Origin: Pseudomonadota bacterium
Lineage (GTDB): Bacteria > Pseudomonadota > Alphaproteobacteria > UBA2136 > JAPKEQ01
Assembly (NCBI GenBank): GCA_036141575.1
Contig: JAYZXF010000001.1
Coordinates: 62,001 to 126,000 of the forward strand
Direction of reading: 5' to 3'
DNA length: 64,000 nt
Shown here piece after piece: positions 61,760-64,000 of the stretch. How positions within the stretch are numbered: the first letter of the stretch is position 1; each line of letters opens with the position of its first letter. Below the pieces are notes generated by a model. It was not told the DNA's origin. It worked only from the letters and a program-made list of their open reading frames with translations, and did no database searches. The position numbers were made by a program, and so were the translations under genes.

Positions 61760-62646
61760 CAACTCGTGCAGGCTTTATTGCCATTATTGGTGCGCCAAAT
61801 GCTGGTAAATCTACATTCATGAACCAAGTGGTTGGTGAGAAGATCTCAATTGTAACACCTAAGGTACAAACAACGCGCTTTAATGTACGTGGTATTGTGA
61901 GCCGGGATGACTCTCAGTTGGTATTTGTTGATACGCCTGGGGTATATAAGCCAGGTAAGTCAAAGATGGACCAGGCTATGGTTGCGAGTGCTTGGAGCGC
62001 AGTGCAGGAAGCAGATGCTGCTCTGTTTGTGCTAGATGCTAAAAAAGGGTTCGGTGAAAAAGAAACGATGGTTCTTGAAGGGCTTCGTGAAAGCCGTAAA
62101 CCAATCTTTCTTGCACTCAACAAGGTTGACACTCTCAATAAAGATAAACTTCTGCCGCTTATGCAGCGTGCAGGTGAATTTGGGTTCTTTAAACAGATTT
62201 TTGCAATTTCAGCAGAGAAAGGCGACGGTACGAATGATGTATTAGATGCTCTTGAAAAGGAAATGCCTGAAAGTCCATTCCTGTTTGACCCTGATGATAT
62301 TACAGATATTCCAATGCGTATGATGGCAGCAGAAATTACGCGTGAAAAAGCTTATATGCTTCTTGGGCAAGAGCTTCCATATGCGATGGCAGTCGAAACA
62401 GTCAACTATGAAGTGCGTGATAATGGGTCCATCCGTATTGATCAAATGATTTACGTAAAGCGTGATAGTCAAAAGCAAATTGTTGTGGGTAAGGGCGGTG
62501 AAGTTCTTAAGAAAATCGGATCTCGTTCTCGTCGCGCACTTATGGAAATGATGGAAACAGATGTTCATCTGTTCCTACGTGTGAAAGTGAAATCTGAATG
62601 GAGTGAGAATACCCTGATGCTTCGCATGACAGGCTTCGACCTTTAG
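61756..62646 (+). CDS. era: GTPase Era
   Basis: 296 residues. Ribosome-assembly GTPase that binds the 3' end of 16S rRNA. G1 GAPNAGKST, G3 DTPG, G4 NKVD; C-terminal KH domain with VVGKGGEVLKKIGSRSRR. The order lepB-rnc-era is conserved. Its ribosome-binding site (AAGGAG) lies in the end of rnc, so translation is probably coupled to the rnc frame that ends at 61752. A terminator follows. Confidence 0.96.
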   Translation: MTTRAGFIAIIGAPNAGKSTFMNQVVGEKISIVTPKVQTTRFNVRGIVSRDDSQLVFVDTPGVYKPGKSKMDQAMVASAWSAVQEADAALFVLDAKKGFGEKETMVLEGLRESRKPIFLALNKVDTLNKDKLLPLMQRAGEFGFFKQIFAISAEKGDGTNDVLDALEKEMPESPFLFDPDDITDIPMRMMAAEITREKAYMLLGQELPYAMAVETVNYEVRDNGSIRIDQMIYVKRDSQKQIVVGKGGEVLKKIGSRSRRALMEMMETDVHLFLRVKVKSEWSENTLMLRMTGFDL

Positions 62647-62660
62647 GTCATAAATACAAT

Positions 62661-62688
62661 AAAAAAGCTCCCGTTTGGGAGCTTTTTT
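62661..62688 (+). terminator. Terminator of the lepB-rnc-era operon
   Basis: AAAAAAGCTCCC-GTTT-GGGAGCTTTTTT; symmetrical, so it also ends the converging hypothetical gene. Confidence 0.9.
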
Positions 62689-62699
62689 ATTAGATATAT

Positions 62700-63371
62700 T
62701 TAGCGATAATCATCAAGTCCCCAGTCAAGACCATAATCATCTTGGTGTTGTGCCATTTCAGTTTCTTCTTGTTTGCGTGCAAGTTCTGCTAAATTGCATG
62801 GCTCAACATTACTTAGTTCCATTTCTCCGTTTTTAACAGCCTTAATCGTAGACATGAGTTTACCAACTTCTTCTAGAGCTGCATCTTTATCATCAATATA
62901 GCGTGCTTGATCTGTTGCTACTTCTCTTAGTGCGTCTGGTGTAATAGCATGACTATGGAATTGGGCTTCAAATTCACCAAACTCAGAACGTTCAATAGCG
63001 ACAGAGCCATCTTCAAAGATATATGCATCATAACTTGTAACACCGTCGTACCTGCTTTGGTTTTCAGGCATCTGAGCCACCTTAACCATTGGGCCATATT
63101 CAGTTTGAATAATATTTGAACTTTTTGATTCTTGTGCATTGTCTAAAATTTCACCAAGCGTTTCACCTTTTTCAATGGCATGGCGCAGGCTCATACCGCT
63201 CCATTGTTCCAATCGTTCATCGGTTGAACCGTTTACAGCTTGGAATGCTTTAGAGTTTTCATCAACACCATTCATATCATTCTCATCATTGCGAATACGG
63301 CAGAAGTCAGCGTTATCACCGTTTGGGGCACTACCAGATTTATAACCGTTTAAAACATCTTGTGTCAGCAT
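62700..63371 (-). CDS. Hypothetical protein, 223 aa
   Basis: A soluble, acidic protein with no signal peptide or membrane helix and no family I recognise. It has YDAYIFEDGSVAIERSEFGE in the middle and a C-terminus rich in Gln/Asp (it ends LDWGLDDYR). It lies downstream of typA on the same strand. Its ribosome-binding site is inside the right arm of a terminator-like hairpin (63372-63422), so its expression may be conditional. Confidence 0.65.
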   Translation of the reverse strand: MLTQDVLNGYKSGSAPNGDNADFCRIRNDENDMNGVDENSKAFQAVNGSTDERLEQWSGMSLRHAIEKGETLGEILDNAQESKSSNIIQTEYGPMVKVAQMPENQSRYDGVTSYDAYIFEDGSVAIERSEFGEFEAQFHSHAITPDALREVATDQARYIDDKDAALEEVGKLMSTIKAVKNGEMELSNVEPCNLAELARKQEETEMAQHQDDYGLDWGLDDYR

Positions 63372-63422
63372 AAAAAAATCCTCCCTAATACTGAGTCATA
63401 ACTCATATATGGGGAGGATTTA
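63372..63422 (-). promoter_or_regulatory. Terminator-like hairpin that contains the ribosome-binding site of the 223-aa gene
   Basis: Minus strand: AAATCCTCCC, a small inner stem TGAGT-TATG-ACTCA, then GGGAGGATTT, a T-run and at once the ATG. The right arm is the Shine-Dalgarno (GGGAGGA). So the same fold can end transcription from typA and hide the start of the next gene. Whether it is switched is unknown. Confidence 0.55.
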
Positions 63423-63437
63423 ATAGGTTTTCAACCC

Positions 63438-64000
63438 TTAGCTTGCCATTTGGCGAGAGAGCTTTTTACGTGTGTGGCTATCAAGGCCTTTTTTACGTAG
63501 GCGAATGTGGTTTGGTGTTACTTCCACAAGCTCATCTTCTTGAATGTACGTTAGGGCGTACTCAAGCGTAATAGCGCGAGGAGGTGTTAGCGTTACCGCT
63601 TCATCCTTACCGCTTGCACGTACGTTAGAAAGCTTCTTACCCTTAATTGGGTTCACTTCAAGGTCTTCCACACGGCTGTTTTCACCAATGATGCTACCGT
63701 CGTAAACAGGGTCACCTGGGTTTACAAACATAATACCGCGAGCTTCTAGGTTGAAGAGTGCGAACGCCACAGCGTCACCTTTCTCCATACTTACAAGAGC
63801 ACCGTTACGGCGTGTGCTGGCAACAGAGCGCACAGGACCGTAGTGCTTGAATTGGCGCGTGAGGATACCTGTACCACGTGTGTCTGTTAGGAATTCACTA
63901 CGGTAACCGATCATACCACGGCTAGGGCCTTCAAAGATAAGGCGTTGCTTACCTTGGTGGTCAGCAATCATATCAGTCAGTTCAGCTTTACGCAGACCCA
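63438..64000 (-). CDS. typA: GTP-binding protein TypA/BipA, C-terminal part
   Basis: The last 187 or so residues of the ribosome-associated translational GTPase TypA/BipA; the start lies beyond the window. GPSRGMIGYRSEFLTDTRGT is the family hallmark, followed by the unique C-terminal domain with FNLEARGIMFVNPGDPVYDG and GENSRVEDLEVNPIKGKKLS, then LTPPRAITLEYALTYI and a basic end that binds the ribosome. The GTPase domain is not in view. Confidence 0.94.
   Translation of the reverse strand, partial: GLRKAELTDMIADHQGKQRLIFEGPSRGMIGYRSEFLTDTRGTGILTRQFKHYGPVRSVASTRRNGALVSMEKGDAVAFALFNLEARGIMFVNPGDPVYDGSIIGENSRVEDLEVNPIKGKKLSNVRASGKDEAVTLTPPRAITLEYALTYIQEDELVEVTPNHIRLRKKGLDSHTRKKLSRQMAS

Overview
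The window is a gene-dense stretch (roughly mid-40s % G+C by eye) of a Gram-negative bacterium, most likely a free-living alphaproteobacterium. The evidence is gene order: recG next to sdhE-mfd; smpB, rpoZ and rsh in series; then acpS, lepB, rnc and era; and an ECF sigma factor paired with an NrsF-type anti-sigma protein next to a bufferin-type metal operon. I cannot place it below class level. Both ends are cut genes: the 3' end of a CzcA/CusA-like efflux pump at the left and the C-terminal part of typA/bipA at the right.

Left part (1-10,100). A 2,655-residue autotransporter (1261-9228) dominates. Its passenger holds about 29 glycine-rich repeats. The gene lies between two 114-bp direct repeats (854-967 and 9453-9566). 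The right copy starts on the 3' CCACCA of a tRNA-Ala gene and ends exactly where a truncated DUF2726 gene fragment begins, so the autotransporter block looks like a rearranged or acquired segment. The tRNA-Ile/tRNA-Ala pair has its own promoter and terminator and is not inside an rRNA operon.

Middle part (10,100-43,800). Housekeeping genes (tldD, pmbA, pepF, tyrS, anmK, a cysteine desulfurase, N-formylglutamate amidohydrolase) alternate with accessory modules: a signalling block (MASE1/CHASE/PAS kinase, RcpA-like receiver, small kinase, one-TM protein, EamA-HTH-GGDEF fusion); an ECF sigma/NrsF pair facing a bufA-bufB-bufC-doxX operon with an ECF-type promoter; a two-gene NAD salvage operon; a translationally coupled four-gene operon of unknown product (PhyH-like dioxygenase, GT-B protein, HprK-like kinase, GT-B protein); and a sulfur module (SqrR/BigR-type ArsR repressor and two half-size YeeE/YedE transporters).

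Right part (43,800-64,000). Genome maintenance and stringent-response genes: uvrA, ssb, recG, sdhE, mfd, smpB, a PanC-like protein without catalytic motifs, rpoZ, rsh, acpS, rnfH, lepB, rnc, era. The rnc frame is broken by an apparent one-base deletion in an A-tract inside its dsRNA-binding domain.

Three intergenic regions (13,702; 35,245; 54,853) carry related palindromic elements whose inner stems change on both sides together. With the four-gene PhyH/GT/HprK operon, these are my best candidates for something undescribed. Stretches near or above 300 bp without a gene are 704-1260, 9229-9560, 15715-16012 (nothing recognised), 29064-29437 and 34951-35404; the others are described below.
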